Below, piece after piece: positions 23,919-33,192 of a stretch of DNA of 64,000 bases (position 1 is its first letter; every line of letters begins with the position of its first letter). Origin of the DNA: Candidatus Promineofilum glycogenicum (GTDB lineage Bacteria > Chloroflexota > Anaerolineae > Promineifilales > Promineifilaceae); contig JADJHJ010000010.1 in the NCBI GenBank assembly GCA_016707605.1, positions 1 through 64,000 of the forward strand. The letters run 5' to 3'. The notes beneath the pieces were generated by a model. The model saw only the letters and a program-made list of their open reading frames with translations. It did no database searches and had not been told where the DNA came from. Both the position numbers and the translations under genes were made by a program.

Positions 23919-25682
23919 ATGGTGCAGCCTGCAACGATTGACATGACGTCGGTGGAACCGGTACTGGCCAGGTATCGTGGCCGCGGTCGCGACGCCCTGC
24001 TGCCCCTTTTGCACGAGGTTCAGGCCGTCCACGGTTGGCTGCCGCGCGAGGTTCTGGAAGCGGTCGGCCACACGCTGCGCGTGCCCCTGTCCGACATCCA
24101 CGGCGTCGTCGAGTTCTACTCGATGTTCTACAACGAGCCGACCGCCCGCCGCGTCATCCGCGTCTGCTTCGATCCGGCCTGCCACATGGCCGGCAGCCCG
24201 GCGGTGCGCCTGGCTATCGAGGAGCGGCTGGGGCTGCGGCCGGGCGAGACCAGCGAGGACGGCAGCATCAGCTATGAGACCGTGCCTTGCCTGGGCATGT
24301 GCGAGCACGCTCCCAACGCCCTCAACGGCGACCGCCTGGCCGGCGACCTGACCCCGGCCGACGTTGACGCCTTCCTGGCCGGCGTCTTCCCCGAGCCGGA
24401 GCCGAAGATCTACGGCGGCCCGCTGATCAAGCTGGCCCGCGCCGGCAAGGTCAACCCGCTCAGCCTGGCCGACTTTGAGAAGTACGGCGGCTACAAGGGG
24501 CTGCGCAAGGCGATGACCATGACGCCGGAGGAGGTGCTGGCGACGCTGAAGGGCAGCGACGTGCTCGGCCGCGGCGGGGCGATGTTCCCCGTCGGGTTGA
24601 AGTGGGAGATGACCCGCAATGCGCCCGGCCACCCAGCCGAAAAGCACGTCATCGCCAACGCCGACGAGAGCGAGCCGGGCACGTTCAAGGACCGGGCGCT
24701 GATGGAGCAGGACCCGTTCGGCCTGATCGAAGCCCTGACGATGGCCGGCTACACCATCGGCGCGGAGAACGGCTGGATCTTCCTGCGCGGCGAGTACCCG
24801 CGCTGCTACGCCCGGCTGAAGAACGCCATCGACAAGGCCCGCGCCGCCGGCTATCTGGGGCGCAACATCCTCGGCCGCAAGGGGTTCAACTTCGACATCC
24901 AGCTCCGGCTGGGCGCGGGGGCCTACATCTGCGGCGAGGAGACGGCCCTGTTCGAGGCCATCGAGGGCAAGCGCGGCTTCCCGCGCATCAAGCCCCCCTT
25001 CCCCACGACCCACGGCCTGTTCCAGCAGCCGACGGCCATCAACAACGTCGAGACGCTGGCCGCCACGCTGTCGGTCATCAACATCGGCGTCGAGCAGTGG
25101 CACAAGCTGGGCACGCCGGGGTCGCCGGGCACGAAGTGGTTTTGTGTCAGCGGGCGCGTGCTGCGCCCCGGCGTCTACGAAGTGCCCTTTGGCCTGACCG
25201 TGCGCCAACTCATCCAGATGGCCGGCGGGGTCATCGGCAACGAGATTCAGGCGGTGCTGCTGGGCGGCGCGGCGGGTGTGTTCATCGGCCCGCGCCGGCT
25301 CGACACGCCGCTGACCTACGAGGACGCCAAGGCCCAGGGCTTCCCGCTCGGCTCCGGCGTGATCATGGTCTTCGACGAGGCGGTCGACCTGCGCGACATC
25401 ATGTACATGCTGGCCCGCTTCTTCGCCCACGAGAGTTGCGGCAAGTGCTACCCGTGCCAGATCGGCACGCAGCGCCAACTGGAGATCATCGAGCGCATCC
25501 TGCGCTATGGCGGCCCGCGGCCGGACGACGTGATCGCCCTGCGCGACATCGGCCACACCATGACCCAGACGTCGCTCTGCGGCCTGGGCCAGACGGCGGC
25601 CTCGGCCGTCCTCAGCGCCATCGACCGCTGGCCGGAACTCTTCGCCCCCGAAGCGGCCAATGGACGGATTCGCGTTAGATAA
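23919..25682 (+). CDS. Formate dehydrogenase NADH-binding subunit, NuoE-NuoF fusion
   Basis: 587 residues from ATG 23919 (ribosome site AAGGAGG at 23905). Residues 1-165 are a NuoE/24-kDa-like domain with a [2Fe-2S] site (CFDPACH and CLGMCEH). Residues about 190-580 are NuoF/51-kDa-like: FMN and NADH loops GRGGAMFPVGLKW and CGEETALFEAIEG, then the [4Fe-4S] cysteines ESCGKCYPCQIG and SLCGLGQ. Together they carry electrons from the catalytic subunit to NAD+. Alone it could belong to complex I or a bidirectional hydrogenase, but fdhD and a formate dehydrogenase alpha subunit follow, so a soluble NAD-dependent formate dehydrogenase (Fds-like) fits best. Confidence 0.85.
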   Translation: MVQPATIDMTSVEPVLARYRGRGRDALLPLLHEVQAVHGWLPREVLEAVGHTLRVPLSDIHGVVEFYSMFYNEPTARRVIRVCFDPACHMAGSPAVRLAIEERLGLRPGETSEDGSISYETVPCLGMCEHAPNALNGDRLAGDLTPADVDAFLAGVFPEPEPKIYGGPLIKLARAGKVNPLSLADFEKYGGYKGLRKAMTMTPEEVLATLKGSDVLGRGGAMFPVGLKWEMTRNAPGHPAEKHVIANADESEPGTFKDRALMEQDPFGLIEALTMAGYTIGAENGWIFLRGEYPRCYARLKNAIDKARAAGYLGRNILGRKGFNFDIQLRLGAGAYICGEETALFEAIEGKRGFPRIKPPFPTTHGLFQQPTAINNVETLAATLSVINIGVEQWHKLGTPGSPGTKWFCVSGRVLRPGVYEVPFGLTVRQLIQMAGGVIGNEIQAVLLGGAAGVFIGPRRLDTPLTYEDAKAQGFPLGSGVIMVFDEAVDLRDIMYMLARFFAHESCGKCYPCQIGTQRQLEIIERILRYGGPRPDDVIALRDIGHTMTQTSLCGLGQTAASAVLSAIDRWPELFAPEAANGRIRVR

Positions 25683-25715
25683 GAGATGGAACCACAGAAT
25701 AAAGAGATATTGATC

Positions 25716-25825
25716 GGCAGATTGGGCAGATTGAAGAAAGAATGGTTCGATTCTTAAATCTGCCGAATCTGCCCAATCTGCGGATGATTCCTCTTCAATC
25801 TGTGAAATCTGTGTAATCTGTGGTT
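25716..25825. repeat. GATTGGGCAGATT / AATCTGCCCAATC inverted repeat
   Basis: Left part CGGCAGATTGGGCAGATTGAAGAA, right part TTAAATCTGCCGAATCTGCCCAATC, then AATCTGTGAAATCTGTGTAATCTGTGG. The family also appears at 2130-2155. It separates the NuoEF-like gene from fdhD. Confidence 0.7.
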
Positions 25826-25838
25826 TCTTGATCGCCCC

Positions 25839-26690
25839 ATGAACATCAGACACCTCGGCCACAGCGACGAAGACGAAGTCGCCCCAGAGAGCGGGCTGCC
25901 GGGGGCGGGGGCGCGGCCGTGGCGCTACCTCAGCCTCAACGGCGACGAGCCGCAGCCCATCGATGGCGCGGTCGTCGAAGAGGCCCTGGCCTGCATCACC
26001 GTCAATGGCGAGGAACTGGCGACTTTCATGTGCACGCCGCGCGACCTGCCACAGATGGCCCTGGGCTTCTTGTACAACGAGGGCATCATCGCCGGGCTGG
26101 ACGACGTGCGCGCCCTGACCGTGTCCAAAGGGCGGACGTGCGTCGACGTCTGGCTGCGCGACACGACCTTCACACCGCCGCGCCGGGCGATCATCACCGC
26201 CGGCTGTGGCGGCGGCGTCACCTTCGACGACCTGTCGGCGGCCCATGAACCACTCGTTAGCGACCTGACCGCCACGCCGTCGCAACTGGCCGAACTGATG
26301 CGCCGCTTGCACCTGGGCGCGGCCGTCTATCAGCAGGCGCGCGGCATCCATACCGCCGTGTTGGCCGACCCCTGCGCGCCGGGCCAGGAGTGCTTCCTGC
26401 TCCAGGTGGAGGACATCGGCCGCCACAACTGCCTCGACAAGCTGCAAGGCGCGGCCCTGCTGGCCGGCCTGCCCACCCGCGACCGCATCCTGCTCAGCAG
26501 CGGCCGCATCAGCAGCGAGATGATCAACAAGGCCCGCCGGCTGGAGACGCCCATCGTCTGCTCCCGCACCTCGCCCACCAGCCTGTCCGTGGCCCTGGCC
26601 GAGGCGTGGAACATGACCATTGTGGCTTACTTGCGGCAGGATCGAATGCGCGTGTATACGCACCCAGAGCGATTGAGGATGGCTATTTAA
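25839..26690 (+). CDS. fdhD: Formate dehydrogenase accessory sulfurtransferase FdhD
   Basis: 283 residues. FdhD passes sulfur from the cysteine desulfurase to the molybdenum (bis-MGD) cofactor of formate dehydrogenase. Family marks: TVNGEELATFMCTPRDLPQMALGF, ITAGCGGGVTF, VEDIGRHNCLDKLQG and LLSSGRISSEM. In the loop that is CxxC in E. coli FdhD, only one Cys is present (AGCGGG), as in some other FdhD groups. A repeat separates it from the upstream NuoEF-type gene; position and orientation still place it in the formate dehydrogenase cluster. Confidence 0.92.
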   Translation: MNIRHLGHSDEDEVAPESGLPGAGARPWRYLSLNGDEPQPIDGAVVEEALACITVNGEELATFMCTPRDLPQMALGFLYNEGIIAGLDDVRALTVSKGRTCVDVWLRDTTFTPPRRAIITAGCGGGVTFDDLSAAHEPLVSDLTATPSQLAELMRRLHLGAAVYQQARGIHTAVLADPCAPGQECFLLQVEDIGRHNCLDKLQGAALLAGLPTRDRILLSSGRISSEMINKARRLETPIVCSRTSPTSLSVALAEAWNMTIVAYLRQDRMRVYTHPERLRMAI

Positions 26691-26766
26691 CGCAAAGACG
26701 CGAAGGCGCAAAGACGCAGTGAAGAGTTCTTCATTGGCGTCCCTTGCGTCTTTGCGCCTTGGCGTT
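26690..26766. repeat. AACGCAAAGACGCGAAGGCGC inverted repeat
   Basis: Left arm AACGCAAAGACGCGAAGGCGCAAAGACGC and right arm GCGTCCCTTGCGTCTTTGCGCC can pair. Same family as 5029-5135 and 8327-8392. Its first bases overlap the fdhD stop. Confidence 0.75.
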
Positions 26767-26788
26767 GAGTCTTAAAACCAAGTGACCT

Positions 26789-27496
<708 letters not shown>

Positions 27497-27567
27497 GGCG
27501 TTGACGGCGCTTGTATAATGCAATCATCGCTGCGCGGGTTGATTAACCGCACCGCAAGCGAGGAGTC

Positions 27568-28164
27568 ATGGTCATGGAACTTGTCGAAGAGACGACCCAG
27601 GTAGAGATAAAACGTCGGCGTTTCACGGTTGCCGATTACTTGCGAATGGTTGAGGCCGAACTGTTTGTCGAGGGCGACCGCGTGGAACTGATTGAGGGGG
27701 AGTTTGTCGAGATGAGTCCGATTTACATCACACATATTTCAACGCTTAATCGGCTGGTCTGGCTATTGTCTAACGCCCTGGGTAAACAAGTTATTTTAAG
27801 TGTCCAAAACCCTGTCCAGTTAAGCGAGGATAACCTGCCGCAGCCCGACGTTGCCGTGTTTCGGTTTCAGGAGAAGTTCTACAGTGAGCAACCTGCTGAA
27901 CCAGAGGATATCTTACTCATTATTGAGGTAGCCGATACCTCCCTTCGGTATGATCGCCGGGTAAAAAGCGCGCTCTACGGGTCAGCCGGAATAGCTGACT
28001 ATTGGATTGTTAACTTGCCTGGCCGCCAGATCGAAGTCTACCGCGAGCCGCGGCCGGATGGCTATCGCACCGTAACGACCTACGCGCCGGGCGAGACGTT
28101 GTCGCCGCTGGCTTTTGACGATGTGGTATTGAACGTGGATGATGTCCTTGGGACACAAGCTTGA
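27568..28164 (+). CDS. Uma2 family endonuclease-like protein
   Basis: 198 residues. FTVADYLRMVEAELFVEGDRVELIEGEFVEM is the Uma2 N-terminus, with PQPDVAVFR, then ILLIIEVADTSLRYDRRVKSALYG and DYWIVNLPGRQIEVYR. The PD-(D/E)XK core (D in PDV, E in IIEV, K in RVKSALY) is intact. The family is very abundant in cyanobacteria and Chloroflexota; its function is unsettled, possibly linked to mobile elements. ATG 27568 follows GAGGAG. Lower GC than the fdh genes and its place inside their cluster suggest insertion by transfer. Confidence 0.85.
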   Translation: MVMELVEETTQVEIKRRRFTVADYLRMVEAELFVEGDRVELIEGEFVEMSPIYITHISTLNRLVWLLSNALGKQVILSVQNPVQLSEDNLPQPDVAVFRFQEKFYSEQPAEPEDILLIIEVADTSLRYDRRVKSALYGSAGIADYWIVNLPGRQIEVYREPRPDGYRTVTTYAPGETLSPLAFDDVVLNVDDVLGTQA

Positions 28165-28197
28165 TTCTTGCGGGCGAGCGTGGGCAAACGAAGTCAT

Positions 28198-28374
28198 ATG
28201 ACAACATACGTAGCAGTGATTGAACGCGACGTAGACACCGGCTACTTCGTCGGCTATGTACCAAACTTCCCCGGCGCTCATTCGCAGGGGAGACGCTGGA
28301 TGAGTTATACGCTAATCTGCGCGAAGTGATTGAGCTACTTAACGATTGAGGAATTCCTGGCCGAGCGCAAGTAA
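28198..28374 (+). pseudogene. HicB-type antitoxin remnant with two compensating indels
   Basis: Starts MTTYVAVIERDVDTGYFVGYVPNFPGAHSQG, the HicB domain, then loses one base in the CAGGGGAGACG stretch; the next frame reads ETLDELYANLREVIELL. A second extra base in CTTAACG returns to IEEFLAERK and stop TAA at 28372. With both corrections it would be a normal HicB antitoxin of about 58 residues. No HicA toxin is seen. It is probably a dead remnant of a toxin-antitoxin or orphan HicB module, unless the indels are sequencing errors. Confidence 0.72.
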
Positions 28375-28389
28375 GAAGGAGACCCGACC

Positions 28390-30561
28390 ATGATCATCCC
28401 CGACCGAACCGTCCGTACGACATGCCCCTACTGCGGCGTCGGCTGCCAGATGAACCTGAAGGTCAAGGATGACTACATCTACGCCGTCGAAGCGCCATTC
28501 GACGCCGCGCCCAACCACGGCATGTTGTGCGTCAAGGGGCGCTACGGCACCGACTACGTGAAGCACCCTGGCCGTGTCCGTACGCCCCTCATCCGCGCCA
28601 ACCGCGCCGAAGGGCGCAGCGCCAAACCCGTCTGGCGCGAGGCGACGTGGGACGAGGCGCTCGACCTGGTGGCCGACGAACTGGTGCGCATCCGCACCAC
28701 CTACGGCGGCGACGCCATCGCCAGCTACGCCAGCGCCAAAGCCACCAACGAGGACAACTACGTCTTCCAGAAGCTCATCCGCGCCCTGCTCGCCACCAAC
28801 AACGTCGACCACTGCGCCCGCCTCTGCCACGCCGGCTCCGTCACCGGCCTGCAACTGTCCATCGGCAGCAGCGCCATGTCCAACTCCATCGCCGAGATGG
28901 AGAACCTCGACGCCTTCATCGTCACCGGCAGCAACACCACCGAAACCCACCCGGTCATCTCCAACTTCCTGAAGCGCGCCGTGCGCAAGAACGGGGCCAG
29001 GCTCATCGTCATCGACCCGCGCCGCATCGAGATGACCGACTTCGCCACCCTCTGGCTGCGCCAGAACCCCGGCAGCGACGTGGCCGTCTTCCAGGCCATG
29101 GCCCACACCATCGTCAAGGAAGAGCTATACGACCCCGACTTCATCGCCCACCGCACCGAGGGGTTCAACGAGTACCTGGAGTCGCTGGAGCCGTTCACGC
29201 CGGAGTGGGCCGAGTCGGTCAGCGGCGTGCCGGCCGATTCCATCCGCGAGGCGGCGCGCATCTACGCCGGAGCGGAGCGGGCGGCCATCTACTGGGGCAT
29301 GGGCATCAGCCAGAGCACCCACGGCACCGACAACACCCTGTCGCTGGTCAACCTGGCCCTGATGTGCGGCCACGTCGGCAAGGCGGGCACGGGCCTCAAC
29401 CCCCTGCGCGGCCAGAACAACGTCCAGGGCTGCTCCGACAGCGGCGGGCTGCCCAACGTCTTCACCGCCTACCAGCGCGTGGACGACGACGCCATCCGCG
29501 GCCGTTTCGAGTCGGTCTGGGGCGCGGCGCTCAATCCCGTCCCCGGTCTGACGGCGACGGAGATGATCGACGGCGCCCACAGCGGCGCGGTGCGCGGTAT
29601 GTTCGTCCTGGGCGAGAACCCGATGATGAGCGAGCCGAACCTGGAGCACGCCCGCCACGCGCTGGAGAAGCTGGAGTTCCTCGTCTGCCAGGACATCTTC
29701 ATCAACGAGACGGGCGAGATGGCCGACGTCATCCTGCCCGCGGTCAGCTTCGCCGAGAAGGACGGCACCTTCACCAACACCGACCGGCGCGTGCAGCGCT
29801 GCCGCGCGGCCGTGCCGCCGGTCGGCCAGTCGCGCGCCGACTGGGACATCCTCAGCGACCTGGGGCGGCGCATTGAAGCCCGGTTGGGGGCGACGCTCTC
29901 GGCCGGCTTCAACTACACCCACCCGGAGCAAATCTGGGAGGAGATGCGCGCCGTGACGCCCGACTTCTGGGGCATCGACTACGCCCGGCTGGAGCGCGAG
30001 GGCGGCGTCCACTGGCCCTGCCCCAGCTTCGACCACCCCGGCACGCCCTTCCTCTTCGCCGAGGAGTTCCCGCGCGGGCGGGGCAAGTTCTGGGAAGTGC
30101 AGTACGGCACGAACTCGGAGCTGCCCGACGCCGAGTACCCCTTCAACCTCAGCACCGGCCGCGTCCTCTACCACTGGAGCGGCAGCACCATGACCGGCCG
30201 CTCGCGGCTGGAGGACATCTACCCCGAAGCGGTGTGCGAGATGCACCCCGACGACGCCGCTGAACTGGGGCTGGTCACGGGCGACTGGGTCAACGTCAGC
30301 AGCCGGCGCGGGACGATCACCCTGCGCGTGCTGGTGACGGGCCGTTCGCCGCGCCGCACCGTCTTCGTCCCATTCCACTTCGCCGAGGCCGCGGCCAACC
30401 TGCTGACGCTCGACCGCATCGACGCGCGGGCCAAGATACCCGACTACAAGAACACGGCGGTCAGGATCGAGAAGACGACCCGGCCGGCCGGCTACGACGA
30501 AGGGTACGACGAACACCTCTTCGACCGCGGGGCGATCAAGGACCCGGTGCAAATCCACTAG
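28390..30561 (+). CDS. fdhA: Formate dehydrogenase catalytic subunit (molybdopterin, Cys form)
   Basis: 723 residues. N-terminal [4Fe-4S] site TTCPYCGVGC and MLCVKGRYG, then the bis-MGD oxidoreductase body. The active-site region is VDHCARLCHAGSV: the Mo ligand is Cys in RLCH, not selenocysteine, so no UGA decoding is needed. The conserved QNNVQG and LSTGRVLYHWSGSTMTGR segments of formate dehydrogenases are present. It lacks the N-terminal ferredoxin part of longer FdsA proteins, which here is the separate 26789-27496 subunit. Ribosome site AAGGAGA lies 10 bp before ATG 28390. It oxidises formate to CO2, passing electrons to NAD+ through the Fe-S subunits; the reverse direction is possible. 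Confidence 0.92.
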   Translation: MIIPDRTVRTTCPYCGVGCQMNLKVKDDYIYAVEAPFDAAPNHGMLCVKGRYGTDYVKHPGRVRTPLIRANRAEGRSAKPVWREATWDEALDLVADELVRIRTTYGGDAIASYASAKATNEDNYVFQKLIRALLATNNVDHCARLCHAGSVTGLQLSIGSSAMSNSIAEMENLDAFIVTGSNTTETHPVISNFLKRAVRKNGARLIVIDPRRIEMTDFATLWLRQNPGSDVAVFQAMAHTIVKEELYDPDFIAHRTEGFNEYLESLEPFTPEWAESVSGVPADSIREAARIYAGAERAAIYWGMGISQSTHGTDNTLSLVNLALMCGHVGKAGTGLNPLRGQNNVQGCSDSGGLPNVFTAYQRVDDDAIRGRFESVWGAALNPVPGLTATEMIDGAHSGAVRGMFVLGENPMMSEPNLEHARHALEKLEFLVCQDIFINETGEMADVILPAVSFAEKDGTFTNTDRRVQRCRAAVPPVGQSRADWDILSDLGRRIEARLGATLSAGFNYTHPEQIWEEMRAVTPDFWGIDYARLEREGGVHWPCPSFDHPGTPFLFAEEFPRGRGKFWEVQYGTNSELPDAEYPFNLSTGRVLYHWSGSTMTGRSRLEDIYPEAVCEMHPDDAAELGLVTGDWVNVSSRRGTITLRVLVTGRSPRRTVFVPFHFAEAAANLLTLDRIDARAKIPDYKNTAVRIEKTTRPAGYDEGYDEHLFDRGAIKDPVQIH

Positions 30562-30572
30562 AGCGGGCAAGG

Positions 30573-30696
30573 CTTTTCAGTAGTCGCCCACGCACGTTCG
30601 TGGACATGACCACGCGGAGTGTGCATCCTCAGATGCGCTCCGCTTATCCGTCCGCATCTGAGGATGCGCACTCCGCGCTCCCTGACTGCTGAAAAG
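30573..30696. repeat. Nested inverted repeat, MITE-like, about 124 bp
   Basis: Outer arms CTTTTCAGTAGTC (30573-30585) and GACTGCTGAAAAG (30684-30696); inner arms of 24 bases at 30614-30637 and 30653-30676 (GCGGAGTG.GCATCC and complement) with one mismatch. The stem loops around CTCCGCTTATCCGTC. No coding capacity. It sits between the formate dehydrogenase catalytic gene and cofE; it may be a non-autonomous mobile element or a large terminator. Confidence 0.72.
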
Positions 30697-30730
30697 TCGT
30701 GTTAGAGCAGGCGCTTTGGCGGCCGTTGGC

Positions 30731-30736
30731 GTATAA
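30731..30736 (+). promoter_or_regulatory. -10 box candidate for cofE
   Basis: TATAAT, perfect, 37 bp before the cofE start. No convincing -35 at 17 bp; upstream TTTGGCG is at the wrong distance. Confidence 0.4.
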
Positions 30737-30772
30737 TGCAGGCGCGCCGCCGGTTCAAAGCGCCAATCGGTT

Positions 30773-31561
30773 ATGTCCTACATCGCTTCGCCTGCCCCTT
30801 CACTCACGCTGACCGCCCTGCCCAGCATCCCCCACGTCCGCCCCGGCGACGACGTGGCCGCGCTGCTGCTGGACGCACTCGGCCGCGCCGGCCTGGCGCT
30901 GCGCGACGGCGACGTGGTCGCCGTGGCCCAGAAGATCGTCTCCAAGGCCGAGGGGCGACAGGTGCGGCTGGCCGACGTGACGCCGACGGCGCGGGCCGAG
31001 GAACTGGCGGCGCAGGTGGGCAAGGACGCGCGGCTGATCGAGCTGATCCTGCGCGAGAGCACGGAGGTGTCGCGCCTGCGGCCGGGGGTGATCATCGTCC
31101 GCCACCGGCTGGGCTTCACCAGCGCCAACGCCGGCATCGACCGCTCCAACGTCCAACTGGCCGGCGGCGAAGAGGAGGCAGTGCTGCTGCTGCCGCGCGA
31201 CCCCGACGCCTCGGCCGCCGCCCTGCGCGACGCGCTGCTGGCGGCCACCGGCGCGGCCGTCGGCGTGGTCATCACCGACAGCCACGGCCGCCCCTTCCGG
31301 CTGGGCACGGTCGGCGTGGCCATCGGCGTGGCCGGCATCCCCGCGCTGTGGGACCGGCGCGGCGAGGCCGACCTCTACGGCTACCGCCTGCAGCACACCG
31401 ACGTGGGGCTGGCCGACGAGATCGCCGCCGCCGCCGGGCTGCTGATGGGCCAGGCGGCCGAGGGGCTGCCGGCGGTGCTCATTCGCGGGCTGCGGCTGCC
31501 GCCGGCCGAGGGGCGGGCCACCGACCTGGTTCGTCCGCCTGAGTTAGACCTTTATCGCTGA
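30773..31561 (+). CDS. cofE: Coenzyme F420-0:L-glutamate ligase
   Basis: 262 residues. CofE adds gamma-linked glutamate to F420-0 using GTP. The family motifs are present: GDDVAALLLDAL, DGDVVAVAQKIVSKAEGR, RHRLGFTSANAGIDRSNV, GVVITDSHGRPFRLGTVGVAIG and ADEIAAAAGLLMGQAAEG. It implies that the organism makes the deazaflavin cofactor F420, known in several Chloroflexota. No other cof gene is in the window. A clean TATAAT precedes it. Confidence 0.92.
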   Translation: MSYIASPAPSLTLTALPSIPHVRPGDDVAALLLDALGRAGLALRDGDVVAVAQKIVSKAEGRQVRLADVTPTARAEELAAQVGKDARLIELILRESTEVSRLRPGVIIVRHRLGFTSANAGIDRSNVQLAGGEEEAVLLLPRDPDASAAALRDALLAATGAAVGVVITDSHGRPFRLGTVGVAIGVAGIPALWDRRGEADLYGYRLQHTDVGLADEIAAAAGLLMGQAAEGLPAVLIRGLRLPPAEGRATDLVRPPELDLYR

Positions 31562-31566
31562 CTTCT

Positions 31567-31702
31567 GATCCCCCTCCCCTTGGGAGGGGTTAGGGGAGGG
31601 CGCTTTGTGATTGGGAGAAGACCCTCTCCCTAACCCTCTCCCAAGGGGCGAGGGGATAAGAGACCCTCTCCCTAACCCTCTCCCAGGGGGCGAGGGGACA
31701 GG
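31567..31702. repeat. CCCTCTCCCTAACCCTCTCCCAAGGGGCGAGGGG repeats
   Basis: Four or five units of the polypyrimidine/polypurine family, in alternating orientation, between convergent genes cofE and the MFS gene. Presumably they fold into hairpins and may serve as terminators. Confidence 0.8.
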
Positions 31703-31703
31703 A

Positions 31704-32999
31704 CTACGCCGGCGCTTCAGCCGCTACCGGCGTCGGCGTGTCGTATTGCCGCAGGATGGGGAACTTCCAGGCGACGAGGACCGTCAGCAGCACCGTGGCC
31801 ACGCCGCCGGTGAAAATGGCAAAGGGCACGCCAAAGGCCGCGGCCACCAGTCCGGCCTCCAGTTCGCCCAGTTGTGGCCCCCCCATGAAGAACATCATGT
31901 TGACGCTGGTCATCCGGCCGCGCAGAGCGTCGGGCGTGGACAGTTGGCGCACCGTGCCGCGGATGACGGTCGAGACGGCATCGGCCGCGCCGACGAGCAT
32001 GAGCATCACGAAGGACACGGCGAAAGTGTTCGAGAGGCCGAAGATGGCCGTGGCCGCGCCGAAGATGACCACGCATATCAGCAGCAGCGGCCCCTGGCGG
32101 CGCAACTGTTCGCCGCGCGTGGCCAGGGCGCTGCCGGCGATGACCGCGCCCACCGAGTCGGCCGTGGCCAGCCAGCCGTAGCCCACCGCGCCCACGCCCA
32201 GGATGTCGCTGGCGACGATGGGCAGCATCGTCCGCGCCGAACTGAAGAAGGTGGCGATGAAGTCGAGCAGCATGGTGCTGCTGATGATCGGCGTGCGGAA
32301 GACGAAGCGCAGCCCGTCGAACAGCGCGTTCAGCCCCAGCCCGGTCGAGGCCGCGGCCACCTGCCCGCGATAGCGCATGAGCAGCAGCGAGACGACGACG
32401 GCCACAAACGAGACGGCATTGATGGCATAGACGTAGCCGACGTTGGCGTAGCCGACGATCAGGCCGGCCAGAGCCGGGCCGACGATGGATGCGGTGGTGA
32501 ACATTAACGTCTGCACGCTAACGGCGTTGCCGAAGTGCTCGCGCGGCACCAGGTGGGGGATAAGCGATTGGCGGGATGGCCCCTCCAGCGCGTTCATAGC
32601 CGCCAGCCCGCCGGTGATCAGGTAGATGTGGAGAACGGTGGTCTGGCCCGTCAGCGTCAGGTAGGCCAGGATGGCGGCGATGACGACGTCAAAGCCCTCG
32701 GTGAAGAGGAGCAGCGATCGGCGATTGCGCGTGTCGGCCAACATGCCGCCAAACAGGGCGAAGAGCACGATGGGAATGACGCGCACCAGGCCGAGCGTGC
32801 CCAGGCCCAGCGCCTCCGCGCCCAGTTCAACGGTGCGGCCCAGAAGCTGGACGGTGAACGTCTGGCCGCGCAGGAGCTCATAGAGGTGCCAGTTGATGGC
32901 GATGAGCTGCATCTGCGAGCCGATGACGGAGACAAAGAGTCCCAGCCAGAAGATGCGAAAGTCGCGGAAACGCAGGGCAGGAGGGAAACGCAGGTTCAT
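31704..32999 (-). CDS. MFS transporter (EntS / DHA3-like exporter)
   Basis: 431 residues with about 12 membrane segments. LRFRDFRIFWLGLFVSVIGSQMQLIAINWHLYEL is a typical N-terminus of the MFS_3/EntS-like family; ALFGGMLADTRNRRSLLL is the loop 2-3 signature (GxLaDrxxRr). NALEGPSRQSLIPHLVPREHFGNAVSV and the C-terminal RMTSVNMMFFMGGPQLGELEAGL are also family-typical. It probably exports a small hydrophobic compound by proton antiport; the substrate cannot be inferred. The start at 32999 follows weak ribosome sequences, and tandem CAGTGGTCAGT repeats lie upstream. Confidence 0.87.
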   Translation of the reverse strand: MNLRFPPALRFRDFRIFWLGLFVSVIGSQMQLIAINWHLYELLRGQTFTVQLLGRTVELGAEALGLGTLGLVRVIPIVLFALFGGMLADTRNRRSLLLFTEGFDVVIAAILAYLTLTGQTTVLHIYLITGGLAAMNALEGPSRQSLIPHLVPREHFGNAVSVQTLMFTTASIVGPALAGLIVGYANVGYVYAINAVSFVAVVVSLLLMRYRGQVAAASTGLGLNALFDGLRFVFRTPIISSTMLLDFIATFFSSARTMLPIVASDILGVGAVGYGWLATADSVGAVIAGSALATRGEQLRRQGPLLLICVVIFGAATAIFGLSNTFAVSFVMLMLVGAADAVSTVIRGTVRQLSTPDALRGRMTSVNMMFFMGGPQLGELEAGLVAAAFGVPFAIFTGGVATVLLTVLVAWKFPILRQYDTPTPVAAEAPA

Positions 33000-33077
33000 A
33001 ACCAGTTGTCAGTTGTCAGTGGCCGGGGGCCAGTGAGCGGTATTCAGTCGGTCAGTGGTCAGGGGCCAGTAATCAGT

Positions 33078-33139
33078 GGGTCAGTGGGTCAGTAGGTCAG
33101 TAGGTCAGTTGGCGGTCGTTGGTCGCGTTCGCCACTCGC
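33078..33139. repeat. Left arm of a long inverted repeat (TCAGTGGGTCAGTAGG type)
   Basis: The reverse complement of 33078-33139 matches 34281-34349 over about 60 bases, apart from one extra 9-base CCTACTGAC unit and one mismatch. The two arms enclose the genes at 33193-34232. Related CAGTGG/GTCAGT units fill 33001-33077, and 33140-33192 holds GTTCGTAGCTCGTTGTTCG repeats. Confidence 0.75.
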
Positions 33140-33192
33140 CACTTGCCCCCACTCTGAATTCGTTGTTCGTAGCTCGTTGTTCGTAGTTCGCC

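Noticed and set aside
23889..26711. Open frame of 940 codons on the minus strand
   Set aside because: It lies antisense to the NuoEF-type gene and fdhD, whose frames carry clear cofactor motifs. Its product is low-complexity His/Gln/Arg/Val, as expected from a shadow frame in GC-rich DNA.
28390..30561. Selenocysteine formate dehydrogenase
   Set aside because: The active-site codon is TGC (RLCH) and there is no internal TGA in frame.
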